Below the pieces are notes generated by a model that was given only the letters and a program-made list of their open reading frames with translations, had not been told where the DNA came from and did no database searches. DNA of 51,205 nt from an uncultured Eubacteriales bacterium (GTDB lineage Bacteria; Bacillota; Clostridia; Christensenellales; CAG-138): positions 1-51,205 of the forward strand of contig CADAGD010000003.1 of NCBI GenBank assembly GCA_902787375.1. Reading direction: 5' to 3'. A program made the position numbers and the translations under genes. How positions within the stretch are numbered: the first letter of the stretch is position 1; every line of letters begins with the position of its first letter. Below, one piece after another: positions 36,801 to 45,454 of the stretch.

Positions 36801-37185
36801 TTTGCTTAAAATGCCTAAAATCCAATGATTACAAGGGTTTTTTGAAGCTCCGTATTTCAACATGGATCAGCTTCGGATCGTTAAAGACAGGATGCGTTGC
36901 ACACCGGTTGCACACGCTCTTGGATTCGGTTTTCTCAGCTGTTTAGCATTTTTTCTGCTCCCGGCACGATCCCGTTGCACACTTTTGGGCAGTTTTAGCT
37001 TTTTTAGTTAATACATGTCCATTTCTCCTGCGTTTTTCATGCGCTTATAAGCATATTGTTTCTCCGCCAAAGCAGGATTAGACGAACTATTACTTCCGGG
37101 CCACAGGGTTCGCGGTAAAGGTGATGATCTGAGGACGCAAAAGATTTGCCCCCGTACGGGAGTGGCAGTTCTCGTTTCGGATAAA
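36801..37185. other. Gene-free stretch after tRNA-Leu with a short repeated motif
   Basis: No convincing gene on either strand. GTTGCACAC occurs three times: 36896-36904, 36907-36915 (11 bases on, one helical turn) and 36974-36982. A perfect palindrome CCCGTACGGG is at 37151-37160. A minus-strand reading at 37016-37080 ends ALAEKQYAYKRMKNAG and might be the tail of a decayed gene, but it has no recognisable family. Its place directly after a tRNA suggests the scar of an integrative element; no integrase is visible. Confidence 0.4.
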
Positions 37186-37214
37186 TTGAATCTATGATAG
37201 AATAATGGTAAACT
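37186..37214 (+). promoter_or_regulatory. Sigma-A promoter of the apeA-like gene
   Basis: TTGAAT (37186-37191), 17 bases, TAAACT (37209-37214) preceded by TGG (extended -10). Between it and the gene lies an imperfect dyad CTATTT-tttgcg-AAATAG, possibly an operator. Confidence 0.65.
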
Positions 37215-37268
37215 AATAGTTAAATTCTGATTGCTATTTTTTGCGAAATAGAACAAGGAGGGTAACAA

Positions 37269-38693
37269 GTGGAATTACAGTATCGAGGAAACGGAAAGGT
37301 TTACTATAAGGATAAAGAGTATCCTTGTATTTTGTATCTCAACGAAAAAGAAGGCGGGATTGTACTTGTAATAAAAAATAATAACGGAACGGGATTGGGT
37401 GATTTTTTAGAGTTATCACTTGAAATGCCATTTCTGAGTGGTGTTCTTGAATCTGGATTTAAATTTACGCTTATTAGCGTTAAGAGAATAGGCACAAGAG
37501 ATTTAATCTCATATGGTATTACCGAGTACACTTATGACGCCGAATACATTCTTTGTGGTATTGGCGAGCGCAATCAGCAACCTCAATCATTTTATAAAGT
37601 TTGCTATACCCTATCGGACATTGTTGAGTGGGGAGAATACTCTATATATGATATTGACAAAGACGGAAGAATAACTAGTAAAGTTGAAACTGAAAAAAGA
37701 ACGCTTTTTGAAGGAACGAAGTATAGTATAAAATACTCTATAATCGGTTCCTTACTCCCAACAGTTCATCATGAACTCTTAAAGGAAAGTATTGAATTAA
37801 AGCAGAGTGGTGTAATTGAGATTGAGTTTTCATGCGAAGTATCATTTGAAAGCTTTAACGAAGTGTTTAACCAACTAAAAAGCTTGATTGAGATTGCATT
37901 ATTTCGAAAGATCAATGTTGAAAAGATTGTTGCGTACTCACATAAGCTTGATTATCAAATTGGGGATGCAGTATTTGAGCAATCCATTGAAATACACGGT
38001 GCTGCCATAAAGCAACAAAGCGAAGTGCCACACTCTATCTCATGGAAGTGGATTACTCTATCCGAGTTTATCAACCACAATTCGTTTGAGCATTTCATAA
38101 ATAAATACGAAAAATTAGTCCCGATAGTAGAACTATTTGTTGAGCCTATGCGTAATGATTCGATTTCGGATACGAGGGTATTTCTTAATACTGTTCAAGC
38201 GCTGGAAACATATCATTCTAGGTTTGTAACCAACAGCATTGACGATTTTAAATCAAGAGTTGAGAGCATCGTTAATTGCAATGGCGGACAACCTAATGAT
38301 GAAACAAGGAACTTCCTGCTTGCAAATAGCAAAAGCTTTATTACTCTTGAAAGCAGACTTGCTGATTTGTTGCAAGCAAATTGGAAAATTTGGTTTGATA
38401 CCGGCGAAATAACACACAAAGATTTCCCTTCGATAATTGCTCATACGAGGAATTATTATATTCATTATGATGAAAAAATCAAAGAGAAATATCGGATCCT
38501 GTCCAATGAAGAATTACCGTTTTACAATCGATCCTTGGCTGAAATATTGGAGTACTACATCTTGATTCAGCTTGGTTTCCCAGAAGGCCATGGCGAAACA
38601 AGCAAAAAGCTTGCAAATAGATGGGGAAATATCTCCCAGGATATAAGTATCTCCAACCTTTCCAAACGCAAGCTTCATGAGCAGAATCAATAA
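37269..38693 (+). CDS. apeA: ApeA-like HEPN-domain anti-phage protein
   Basis: 474 residues. The N-terminal half (about 1-240) is beta-rich; the C-terminal half is helical and holds HTRNYYIHY with Arg394 and His399, the R-x4-H active site of HEPN ribonucleases. This layout matches ApeA, a single-gene anti-phage system that stops infection by RNA cleavage; the assignment rests on architecture and the motif, not on a search. GTG start with AGGAGG seven bases upstream. It is clearly richer in A+T than flanking genes and uses A/T-ending codons, which points to horizontal transfer. It lies next to a type I RM operon on the opposite strand. Confidence 0.68.
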   Translation: MELQYRGNGKVYYKDKEYPCILYLNEKEGGIVLVIKNNNGTGLGDFLELSLEMPFLSGVLESGFKFTLISVKRIGTRDLISYGITEYTYDAEYILCGIGERNQQPQSFYKVCYTLSDIVEWGEYSIYDIDKDGRITSKVETEKRTLFEGTKYSIKYSIIGSLLPTVHHELLKESIELKQSGVIEIEFSCEVSFESFNEVFNQLKSLIEIALFRKINVEKIVAYSHKLDYQIGDAVFEQSIEIHGAAIKQQSEVPHSISWKWITLSEFINHNSFEHFINKYEKLVPIVELFVEPMRNDSISDTRVFLNTVQALETYHSRFVTNSIDDFKSRVESIVNCNGGQPNDETRNFLLANSKSFITLESRLADLLQANWKIWFDTGEITHKDFPSIIAHTRNYYIHYDEKIKEKYRILSNEELPFYNRSLAEILEYYILIQLGFPEGHGETSKKLANRWGNISQDISISNLSKRKLHEQNQ

Positions 38694-38734
38694 AACTTCA
38701 GGCTGACACTGGTATTATAAGAATTCACGACTTT

Positions 38735-38758
38735 GCCGCTTACACAAGCGGCTATTCT
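38735..38758 (+). terminator. Probable terminator after the apeA-like gene
   Basis: GCCGCTT (38735-38741) pairs with AAGCGGC (38746-38752) around ACAC and is followed by TATTCTTT. The T-run is imperfect. Confidence 0.6.
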
Positions 38759-38833
38759 TTCATCTCGCACATTCGTCAAACCATCCCAGGTCTGCTATGA
38801 TGTTCTCATAGAAAATCGAAAGGGGCGACGAAT

Positions 38834-39124
38834 ATGAAAACAGCGGCAAAGATACTACTTGCACCGATATGGTTCGTAACAACGATACTGCGCCTTGTGT
38901 GCAGACTTGTGGCAGGAATCGGGATCTATGTGCCGATGATCGGCGGCGGGCTGTTGCTCATGTATGATCTGCTGCTCGTCATTTTGCGCATGAGCTCAAA
39001 GGAGCTATGGCTTCAGTTGCTCGCCGTCGCCATAGCCATGCTGGCAATCCCCTTTATCGCCGGACTTCTTGAAGGCTTGCTGGAAAATGCAACCGACGCC
39101 ATAAAAGAATTCATAGAATCATAA
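38834..39124 (+). CDS. Small membrane protein, CD1845-like mobile-element cargo
   Basis: 96 residues, almost all hydrophobic: three helices (about 5-30, 35-54, 60-84). The start MKTAAKILLAPIWF and the overall pattern resemble the CD1845 family often carried by Tn916/CTn-type conjugative transposons of Clostridia. Function unknown. GGGG lies nine bases before the ATG. The GC content is similar to the core, unlike apeA. It precedes tnpV by 13 bases, so both are probably leftovers of one element. Confidence 0.55.
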   Translation: MKTAAKILLAPIWFVTTILRLVCRLVAGIGIYVPMIGGGLLLMYDLLLVILRMSSKELWLQLLAVAIAMLAIPFIAGLLEGLLENATDAIKEFIES

Positions 39125-39137
39125 GGAGGATAAACAC

Positions 39138-39491
39138 ATGGACATCACCTGCACCAAACACGGAGACTATTTCTATCCTGACCTCGTACTCCCTCCCCAG
39201 CCGACCGGGAATATCGGCCGCTTCGGGCGTATGCGGAAGAAGTTTTTGAAGGAGCATCAGCCCGATACCTTCGCATTGATGCTGATGGAAAACACCCTGA
39301 CCGAGCACCTCTTCGAAATCGACCGCCAGGCCAAGGAGCAGATCGACCTCATTACCTCTCAGCTCGCCCTTGCCGAAGGCGTGACCGAAGACCTCAAGGC
39401 CCGCGATCAGCTCGAATGGATCTGCCGGATGAATTCCTGCAGAGCCCGCGCTGAGGAGCAAGTCGTGCGAGAAATAGTGTTTCGTAGCTAA
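39138..39491 (+). CDS. tnpV: TnpV-like transposon-encoded protein
   Basis: 117 residues. The sequence (KHGDYFYPDLVLPP, then GRFGRMRKKFLKEHQP, then a helix with ENTLTEHLFEID) follows the pattern of TnpV, a small protein carried by Tn4451-like mobilisable and other clostridial transposons. Its role in transposition is not established. GGAGG is nine bases before the ATG. No large serine recombinase or relaxase is seen near it. Confidence 0.75.
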   Translation: MDITCTKHGDYFYPDLVLPPQPTGNIGRFGRMRKKFLKEHQPDTFALMLMENTLTEHLFEIDRQAKEQIDLITSQLALAEGVTEDLKARDQLEWICRMNSCRARAEEQVVREIVFRS

Positions 39492-39537
39492 ATAATTATG
39501 GCATGCAAATAGTTGATCGACATTTGATCTGAAAAAC

Positions 39538-39565
39538 AAAAAAGCCTTAAAATCAAGGCTTTTTT
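39538..39565. terminator. Bidirectional terminator between tnpV and hsdR
   Basis: AAAAAAGCCTT (39538-39548) pairs with AAGGCTTTTTT (39555-39565) around AAAATC. A-run and T-run flank the stem, so it can end transcripts from both converging genes. Confidence 0.88.
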
Positions 39566-39617
39566 AGTTGACTTACAGTTGACTGCAAAGGCTTGTGCCG
39601 CCGTTTTGCATGATAAA

Positions 39618-42600
39618 TCAGTTGTTCTCCTCAAAGTTTTCCACCTGTTCCATTACCTTGCGGAACACCTCCGGGCTGTACTGGGGCGGATAACCGTTTT
39701 TGATCAGGCAAACCTTGATATCAAACTTAAGCTGATCACGCACGATCTGGTTGTTGAGCCAGTCGGCAAAAGAGGATTTCGTGTCTATAATCTCCTTGAT
39801 CTTCTTTGCCAAGGTCTTGCATCTATCATTGACCAACACTCCGCCGACTTCTTTATCGGTGCCGTATTCGAAATTGTATTGATCACGCAGAGCCATGAGA
39901 ATATCATAGAAAGCCTTTTCCTCGAAGGTGAGGCCGACCTTGCGGAAGCTTTCGCGGTCCTCGTTCATTTCACGGAGGATCTGCAAAGCCTGTTCCGTAG
40001 CGTTTTGAATGATCTGCTCCGAAGTCAGCTCCTGAGCCTCGCCGGCCTCTTCCGCTGTCAAATGCTTACGGCGTTCGTGGTAAATCTCGATGGTCTTTTC
40101 CAGCATCTCCTGGAACTTTTTAGCCGCCATTTGATTGATTTTGCTGTATTCCGTAATCTGCTTGCGAAGCATCTTTATCAGCAATTCCAACTTCGATGCC
40201 GGCATTTTTACGCTTGAAAGCTTTTCAAAATACTCCGGGCTGAAAATATCCTCCTGCTCACCTTTGTCGAGAACGCTCTCTACTCGGGTGTACCTCAGCG
40301 CTTCTTCGACCATCCGGGCAACGTTGCGGTTCATTGTATCTGCATCGACTTCGCTCGTCCCGCTCATCTTGCGCACAAAGCCGGCGATGGCCATAAAGCA
40401 CTGCGCAAGAGCGGATTCCTCTTCGCCCAGTTCTCCGGAGGGCTGGCAGATATCATACGCGCTGCGCATCCTTTTGACCGTTTTAAGGAAATAGGTTTTG
40501 AACGACACCTGCTGGACGTTCTTTCCGCCTCGGCTGTTCGTGTTGAGCACCTGAGTCGAGGCAAATACATACTCCGCAGCTTTAGCGAGCAACTGATATC
40601 GAAGGGCGGGATCCTCTTCCGGATTCAAGAACGGCTCAAGATCATACTCCTTGAATAATTCCGTAAGAATGAACAGCTCTTCCCTGAACACCCCCGTCGC
40701 CTGCTCAACGTCATCCGCTGTCGGCGCAACAGAATTATCACCGCCGTACATCTTCATTGCCTCGCGCATATTATCACGAATGCCGATATAGTCAATGATG
40801 AGACCGTGATCCTTGCCCGGGTACTTCCTGTTGACGCGGCTTATTGTCTGGATCAGCATATGCTTCTTCAGAGGCTTATCGTTATACATATATGTCAGCG
40901 ACGGCACGTCGAAGCCGGTGATCCACATATCGACGACGACAACGATCCGGAAATTCGATTTTTCCTCCTTGAAAGCCGCATCCATCTCGTCGGAACGCTT
41001 GTCGTTTCTAACTCCGCCGAGATAATTATACATATCCTCCGGGTCATTGCTGCCGACGCTCGCCACCATAGCCATAAGCGGCATGGGTTTCAGCCTGCGC
41101 AGTTCTTCATCGGAAGCATGCACTCCGTCGGGGACCTTCTTCTCAACAAACCACTCCGGGTACTTCTCACGGAAGATCTGCAGCAGATCAAAGGCGATCC
41201 TTCTGTTCGCGCATACGACCATTGCCTTTTGCGTTCTGTCGGGATCTGCGGCGCATGCGGCAACATAATGGTCGTGGATATCCGTGGCAAGTCTCATAAG
41301 GCGTTTCGGCTCTCCTAGGATCACTTCCATGGAGCTCATTGCCTTCTTGCTTGCCTCGATATCCTCCTCGGTCGCACCGTCATCTGCACAGCGCTTGTAA
41401 TATGCCTCTATCTCACGAACTTTTTGTTGGTCGAGCAGCACTTTCGCAATACGCGGATGATACTTTATCGAGACCGTCAGCCCGTCGGCCACTGCCTGAT
41501 CCATGGTGTAACGGTCGATCTCATCGCCGAAAGTCTGATATGTCTCTGCAATCGGCGTGCCGGTGAAGCCAACGAAAGTCGCCTGTGGGAAAGCTTCCCT
41601 CAAAACCTTCGCATACGGCTTGGACACCATTGCTTTCATATTCGCGTCGGCGTCTTTGCTGAATTGGATCTTTCTTGAATGCTCAAGCTGTGTCCTGTGC
41701 GCCTCGTCGGAGAAGCAAATGATATTTGTGCGTTCATTGATAAGGCCGATCTTATCATCCTCGCGGTCGCAGAACTTCTGTATGGTGCAGATATAGAAGC
41801 CGCCGCTTTCGCGTGCGCCGAGCTCTTCGCGCAGCTTCCTGCGGTTCGGAACGACGCTGACTTCGCCGAGGTTCAAAAACTCCTTGCTCTTTGTAAAGAG
41901 CTTCGCGCCCTGCTTCTGGAGCTCTTCGCGGTCAACTATCATTACGATGGTCGGCGAACCGAGCTCCGGCACTTCCGTGCAGCGAAGCGCAAGCTGACGG
42001 GCGAGGAAGGCCATGGTATAGGTCTTGCCGCAGCCGGTCGCACCGAAATAGGTTCCGCCCTTGCCGCTCTTTTCAAGAACAGATTTAACGATGCTGCGTT
42101 TCAAAAGCCGTGATGCGAAAAACTGCGGATAGCGGCAGACTATCTCTTTTTCGTCGCCGTCATATTCGCTGTCCTGAAAATAGATATAATCGCGGAATAT
42201 TTCAAGGAATCTCTCGGGGGCGTACACACCGTTTATCATGGTTTTGGTCTCCTCAAACGGGAGGGTGGAGACCTTGTCCCCCTCGTTCACTCGGCGCCAG
42301 GCATAGAAATGCTCATAAGGCGTGCGCACAGTGCCGAGCCTCGTTTTAACGCCGTCGGAGATACACGCGAGAGGACAGTAGTGCAGAAGATGCGGGATAT
42401 CCCTCCAATAGCGGATAGTGATCTGCTCCCATGCGTCGTGAATGGTGGCGTTTGTATCGGCCGGATTCTTCAGTTCGATCGCGCAAAGGGGCATGCCGTT
42501 GACGAAAAGCAGAACGTCCGGGCGGCGGTTCTCGGTCTGCCCGTTGTTGGTGTATTCGACGGTTAATTGGTTCACCACGCGGAATATGTTGCTGCCGGGA

Positions 42601-42947
42601 TCGTCAAAATCGATCAGCGCGACCATGCGGGGAACGCCGCTTTCGGGTGTGAACTGTATGCCGTTCACCATCCAGCCGTAAACCTTATGGAGGGTGGCGA
42701 AATCACTTTCCGCGCCGGCAAGACGGACGACGTCCATTATCCGCTTTATCTCATCGGCGGTCAAATCGACGTTGGTCTTGCTCAAAAACTGCTCGAGATC
42801 GTCCGCGTAAAGCACCTCCCGCTTTGAGGCGCGCGTAATACTGCTTCCCGGCAGATACTGCCAGCCCGCAGCCTCCAGATATGATATGAACGCGGCTTCA
42901 AAATCGCTTTCGCAGAAGCGGCCGTTGTAGTTTTTCAGTCGGGACAT
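39618..42947 (-). CDS. hsdR: Type I restriction enzyme, R subunit
   Basis: 1109 residues. The ATP-driven translocase and nuclease of a type I system. The nuclease domain has RPDVLLFVNGMPLCAIELK with Asp144, Glu158 and Lys160 of the PD-(D/E)xK site. The motor has Walker A GATGCGKT (302-309), DEAH (414-417), FTGTP (461-465) and the late motif QTISRVNRKYPGK. A helical C-terminus follows for contact with HsdM/S. The Shine-Dalgarno GGAGG overlaps the stop codon region of the upstream unknown gene, so the two are coupled. Apparently intact. Confidence 0.95.
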   Translation of the reverse strand: MSRLKNYNGRFCESDFEAAFISYLEAAGWQYLPGSSITRASKREVLYADDLEQFLSKTNVDLTADEIKRIMDVVRLAGAESDFATLHKVYGWMVNGIQFTPESGVPRMVALIDFDDPGSNIFRVVNQLTVEYTNNGQTENRRPDVLLFVNGMPLCAIELKNPADTNATIHDAWEQITIRYWRDIPHLLHYCPLACISDGVKTRLGTVRTPYEHFYAWRRVNEGDKVSTLPFEETKTMINGVYAPERFLEIFRDYIYFQDSEYDGDEKEIVCRYPQFFASRLLKRSIVKSVLEKSGKGGTYFGATGCGKTYTMAFLARQLALRCTEVPELGSPTIVMIVDREELQKQGAKLFTKSKEFLNLGEVSVVPNRRKLREELGARESGGFYICTIQKFCDREDDKIGLINERTNIICFSDEAHRTQLEHSRKIQFSKDADANMKAMVSKPYAKVLREAFPQATFVGFTGTPIAETYQTFGDEIDRYTMDQAVADGLTVSIKYHPRIAKVLLDQQKVREIEAYYKRCADDGATEEDIEASKKAMSSMEVILGEPKRLMRLATDIHDHYVAACAADPDRTQKAMVVCANRRIAFDLLQIFREKYPEWFVEKKVPDGVHASDEELRRLKPMPLMAMVASVGSNDPEDMYNYLGGVRNDKRSDEMDAAFKEEKSNFRIVVVVDMWITGFDVPSLTYMYNDKPLKKHMLIQTISRVNRKYPGKDHGLIIDYIGIRDNMREAMKMYGGDNSVAPTADDVEQATGVFREELFILTELFKEYDLEPFLNPEEDPALRYQLLAKAAEYVFASTQVLNTNSRGGKNVQQVSFKTYFLKTVKRMRSAYDICQPSGELGEEESALAQCFMAIAGFVRKMSGTSEVDADTMNRNVARMVEEALRYTRVESVLDKGEQEDIFSPEYFEKLSSVKMPASKLELLIKMLRKQITEYSKINQMAAKKFQEMLEKTIEIYHERRKHLTAEEAGEAQELTSEQIIQNATEQALQILREMNEDRESFRKVGLTFEEKAFYDILMALRDQYNFEYGTDKEVGGVLVNDRCKTLAKKIKEIIDTKSSFADWLNNQIVRDQLKFDIKVCLIKNGYPPQYSPEVFRKVMEQVENFEENN

Positions 42948-42950
42948 ATT

Positions 42951-44351
42951 CTATCCTCCATATTCCTCAAGTTTTCGGAGTAGTTCATCTAATGCGGAGA
43001 CTTGTCTCTCATCTTGTTCTTCTTCAGCAATCAATTCTTCAAATTGAGCTTCTGACAGCGTTTCTATGCGATAATCCAGTTCGTTTGGGATATTTCTGTT
43101 CAGGAGACATTTTCTTGTTAATGATTCCAAATACAAAGCAAGATTAACCAGAACTATGGTCTCATCGTCCGATTCCTTGTTTGTAAAATGCACAAATCGG
43201 TTTATTGATTTCTTCGCCTCTTCCAATAATAGGCGTGCATAGCGCTTATCGGCATAATCATCATGATCCTTTCCCAGATAGTAAATCTTTCCCAAGTTAT
43301 AACCGTATTCAGAGAAGGAGCCGCCATAAATGCTGATACTGCACAAACAGTCAAATAACGTTGTTTCATAATTTGACTCCGGATACCGAATACCATTGTT
43401 TTCGTATCCTTCAAAACTCATATTCTGCAACTCATTTCTTAAAAAACGCAAAGAGTACACTATCGCGTTCTGATACTTTGCAAGTAATTCTTTATTCCTT
43501 CGATCCGATAATTCAACTGTAAAAATACGAACGCAATCATCAAATAGATATTCGCTGCCATAGTCAAATCTTTTGCAATACTCTTCCTTTAGATATGCCA
43601 AATACTGGACAACATCATTAGAATAATCAGATATATTTTTAACAGGTTCATTTCTTAAACGTTCATACTCTTTATCTGTGAAGTTGTTTTTGGCTTCTAT
43701 GATCCTTGGAATCAAATCGATCCATTTTGTAAGATATTTCTCAAACTGAGAAATATAAAGAGGGAGGTATATTGCTTCCTCTTGACGATTAGAAGGATAG
43801 ATAATCGCTGTAAGATCACCACTCTCTCCAATGAAGGTGGAAAAATCATCTTTCCATGTAACAAACGGGCAACAATGAAATTGGTTGCCATTCAAGAATT
43901 CTTTTTGGCGATTAGTGCAAAGGGGATGAACCGCGCATAATGAACGAATATACTCGAAGTATTTTTGATCACTACCATTTTCTCCAATTGGGCTTTCAAA
44001 TACCGATGTAGACTTTTCGATTTCTCCGATAAGATTATCGTCAATCCGAAAAATCCTCCCGATTGTTTTTATGCAATCAATCACAATGCATGCGCTATTG
44101 ATAAAATCATAAAAGTCAAAAGCAGAACGGGAATCTCTGTTCTTGCCAAGTTCGATACTATTGAGATAAGCAATAGTATCTTCAAGTCTGTCCATTGCAG
44201 CACAAGTGCGGTTCCATGCACAATAAGATCCGTTTGTTTGCTTCTCTTTATGCGTGTTCTCAATGGATTGCTTAACGCGATCATTTACCGCATCTCGCAA
44301 GTTTGTTGCATACTTCAAGTTGAAGTTGAATTGAAATGTATTCATTTTCAT
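42951..44351 (-). CDS. Unrecognised protein encoded between hsdS and hsdR
   Basis: 466 residues with no family I can name. Mostly helical prediction: an N-terminal region with CAWNRTCAAMDRLEDT and FYDFINSACIVIDCI, a cysteine/histidine patch (SLCAVHPLC, QFHCCPF) at about 140-170, a charged middle, and an acidic end (LIAEEEQDERQVSALDE). No Walker motif, methylase motif, nuclease signature or R-x4-6-H is seen. Its start overlaps the hsdS stop by one base and its end carries the hsdR Shine-Dalgarno, so it is made together with the RM subunits. It is A+T-rich like hsdS and unlike hsdR and hsdM. It might be an accessory defence effector, as PrrC and RloC are in other type I loci; this is position-based inference. 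Confidence 0.75.
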   Translation of the reverse strand: MKMNTFQFNFNLKYATNLRDAVNDRVKQSIENTHKEKQTNGSYCAWNRTCAAMDRLEDTIAYLNSIELGKNRDSRSAFDFYDFINSACIVIDCIKTIGRIFRIDDNLIGEIEKSTSVFESPIGENGSDQKYFEYIRSLCAVHPLCTNRQKEFLNGNQFHCCPFVTWKDDFSTFIGESGDLTAIIYPSNRQEEAIYLPLYISQFEKYLTKWIDLIPRIIEAKNNFTDKEYERLRNEPVKNISDYSNDVVQYLAYLKEEYCKRFDYGSEYLFDDCVRIFTVELSDRRNKELLAKYQNAIVYSLRFLRNELQNMSFEGYENNGIRYPESNYETTLFDCLCSISIYGGSFSEYGYNLGKIYYLGKDHDDYADKRYARLLLEEAKKSINRFVHFTNKESDDETIVLVNLALYLESLTRKCLLNRNIPNELDYRIETLSEAQFEELIAEEEQDERQVSALDELLRKLEEYGG

Positions 44352-45454
44352 TATTCCTCCAACGATCCCTTTATCAAAATTGGGCAGATATCTTTTATCT
44401 GCTTCTTTAGCTCATCACAAAGAGTTTGCCGCTTTATTAGGGCAGTATAAATATTGGTGATGTTCGCTTGCACCTGCAGACTCGGAATGGGTATCCTATA
44501 ACCCGCGAGATTCTCATAGCTCAAAAACTCATACGATGTTCCCTGCGAAGCCCAGTAAACAAATCTTCCGAACTCTCTTCTAGACAACCAAAGCATTAAG
44601 TATTCCGGCTTGAGTTTAGATTCATCTTTTACATAGATTACATCATAAACTGCTGACACAATACAATCGGGTCCTGTTCTCATTGCAACGGCTACATTTT
44701 CATTATTCAACTGCGTACAATAGGCTATTTGCCCCGTTCGCACGACCTGCCGCCCAAGGAAGTTTTCATTCGACCTTTGAGGAGTAATGAATTTCTTTTG
44801 AATGTTAATCCCCTGCTCAAGAGTAATCGAGCCGTCCTTATTCTTTTCGTTGCTCTGCCCAATAAAGTTGCCAATCGGCTCACACGGCATTTTCCGCCGC
44901 AGGTCCTCGATATAGCCGTCGCAGACGAGTTTCAGATCCTCCAACCCGCGCTCATAGCTCTGCTGATTGGCGACCATGGCTTTATAGATATCCACATATT
45001 TCTGCTGAACGGAAAGGGGCGGAAGTTCGATATCTATATCACACATATCCTCCCAGTTGAAGGTTTCACGAGCTGAACCCCAGGAGTTGAACCGTGCATA
45101 ACGATCAAATTCCGGACGATTGAAGTACATGAACAGGTATTCGGCACTCAACAATTCTTTTTTTGAGATACTGAACACCACATAGGAAGAAGATACAATG
45201 AATGTGCTGTTTGAATCATTGTATGCCAAGGTGATCTTTTCTCCGTTTCTTGAAGTAACTGTTACATACGCAAAGAACCCCGGCTTTACAATTATGTATG
45301 GTGTGAGCGAGACGCCCTCCATATCTGCTTTGGTTTCAATAAATGCCTTTTGAATGGAGATGCCTTTAACATCTTCAAGAGTAAACTTTCCATCGGTATT
45401 TCGAGCATCTTCTAACTGAATAAGCTCGCCAAGCTTGTACTTACTCAATCCCAT
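44351..45454 (-). CDS. hsdS: Type I restriction enzyme, specificity subunit
   Basis: 367 residues. Two target-recognition domains (about 5-165 and 200-335), each followed by a conserved helix region: LPPLSVQQKYVDIYKAM near 175 and IPSLQVQANITNIYTAL near 335. The pair sets the two halves of the recognition site. The ATG at 45454 follows AGGGGGA and overlaps the end of hsdM by 14 bases; longer in-frame readings upstream are out-of-frame hsdM sequence. Composition is A+T-rich, as expected if the domains were exchanged from another source. Confidence 0.93.
   Translation of the reverse strand: MGLSKYKLGELIQLEDARNTDGKFTLEDVKGISIQKAFIETKADMEGVSLTPYIIVKPGFFAYVTVTSRNGEKITLAYNDSNSTFIVSSSYVVFSISKKELLSAEYLFMYFNRPEFDRYARFNSWGSARETFNWEDMCDIDIELPPLSVQQKYVDIYKAMVANQQSYERGLEDLKLVCDGYIEDLRRKMPCEPIGNFIGQSNEKNKDGSITLEQGINIQKKFITPQRSNENFLGRQVVRTGQIAYCTQLNNENVAVAMRTGPDCIVSAVYDVIYVKDESKLKPEYLMLWLSRREFGRFVYWASQGTSYEFLSYENLAGYRIPIPSLQVQANITNIYTALIKRQTLCDELKKQIKDICPILIKGSLEE

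Noticed and set aside
36530-36946. A 138-codon frame running through tRNA-Leu and its terminator
   Set aside because: It crosses a promoter, a tRNA and a terminator and has no family resemblance.
37008-37268. Minus-strand 86-codon frame after tRNA-Leu
   Set aside because: Possible decayed gene tail, but no family, no ribosome-binding site and it runs into the apeA promoter; described as part of the gene-free stretch.
39579-42827. Several plus-strand open frames opposite hsdR
   Set aside because: Shadows of hsdR, which has a complete set of motifs; cysteine- and histidine-rich low-complexity translations.
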